Shown piece after piece: positions 5,720 to 5,951 of a DNA stretch of 5,951 bases; within the stretch, counting starts at the first letter, position 1, and each line of letters begins with the position of its first letter. The notes under the pieces were generated by a model. That model saw only the letters and a program-made list of their open reading frames with translations, ran no database searches and had not been told where the DNA came from. Source of the DNA: G039029935 sp039029935 (GTDB taxonomy: Bacteria > Chloroflexota > Anaerolineae > Caldilineales > Caldilineaceae); NCBI GenBank assembly GCA_039029935.1, contig JBCCFC010000882.1, positions 1-5,951 of the forward strand. The letters run 5' to 3'. The translations under genes were made by a program, and so were the position numbers.

Positions 5720-5951
5720 TTGCATAAATATACGCTAAATAATGAAGAACGTATTCGGTTGTATCAAATGGAAGCAGCCATTAAGCAGGGTATCAGGTTA
5801 GGCGTAGAACGTCGAGTAAGACGGCCTATATTAGAAAGACATCGTGGAACTATAATGAAGTTGGTCAACAATCAATATAGGGTAAAAACTACTCTATTGA
5901 CCGATGATATTGAAGAAGAGATTAAGGCACGTTTGGCATTGGTTGATAGCG
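5720..5951 (+). CDS. Unrecognised charged protein, partial at window end
   Basis: The frame is open from TTG 5720 to the window edge (77 codons seen) and begins LHKYTLNNEERIRLYQMEAA. The visible part is predicted helical, rich in Arg/Lys/Glu, with no signal peptide or membrane segment and no catalytic motif I can name. The stretch AIKQGIRLGVERR resembles the repetitive helical tails of Rpn/PD-(D/E)XK transposase-like proteins, but this is a weak likeness. If right, the nuclease core is absent and this would be a remnant. Codon use differs from the operon (ATA, TTA, AGA, AGG, CTA frequent) and the preceding spacer is AT-rich, suggesting a separate origin. Whether it is expressed or full-length cannot be judged; if TTG is not the start, ATG 5768 is the alternative. 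Confidence 0.5.
   Translation, partial: MHKYTLNNEERIRLYQMEAAIKQGIRLGVERRVRRPILERHRGTIMKLVNNQYRVKTTLLTDDIEEEIKARLALVDS

Overview
The window (5951 bp, moderate GC) holds most of one operon, all on the + strand, for a peptide/oligosaccharide-type (Opp/Dpp family) ABC importer. In order it encodes a lipid-anchored solute-binding protein (172-2202), a DppB/OppB-type permease (2330-3316), a DppC/OppC-type permease (3405-4547) and a DppD/OppD-type ATPase with a C-terminal oligo_HPY cysteine region (4645-5661). A fifth, unrecognised reading frame starts at 5720 and runs off the end. A lipoprotein signal peptide followed by an Ala/Asp/Pro-rich linker, a very large family-5 binding protein, and a permease N-terminus containing ASQWQLMWWRFRKHK remind me of Chloroflexota (Anaerolineae/Caldilineae-like). 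That assignment comes from memory of such proteins, not from a search.

Layout. Positions 1-171 are a leader or upstream intergenic region without a supportable gene. It contains three back-to-back potential stem-loops (4-18, 20-53, 54-79), a 7-bp-arm inverted repeat around a TATA-like stretch (103-122) and a good Shine-Dalgarno sequence (161-165). The three gaps inside the operon each carry a different repeat or hairpin element. Gap 1 has an octamer tandem array facing its own inverted copy (29-bp stem, 2225-2306). Gap 2 has a compact GC-rich hairpin (3333-3354). Gap 3 has a GCTGA-type heptad array with an inverted left arm (4575-4631). The last region (5662-5951) is AT-richer, uses different codons and does not begin with the second ATPase that usually follows a DppD gene.

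How the genes work together. The binding protein captures substrate outside the membrane and delivers it to a channel made of the two permeases, and ATP hydrolysis by the ATPase drives import. Opp/Dpp importers normally use two different ATPases. Only the D-type one is present here, so the partner is either outside the window or missing, or the D subunit works as a homodimer. The substrate cannot be read from sequence: peptides are the default, but large family-5 binding proteins also serve oligosaccharides.

I found no new enzymatic or defence system. The transporter is an ordinary family member; the unusual material is in the intergenic repeats, the structured leader and the atypical 3' end.
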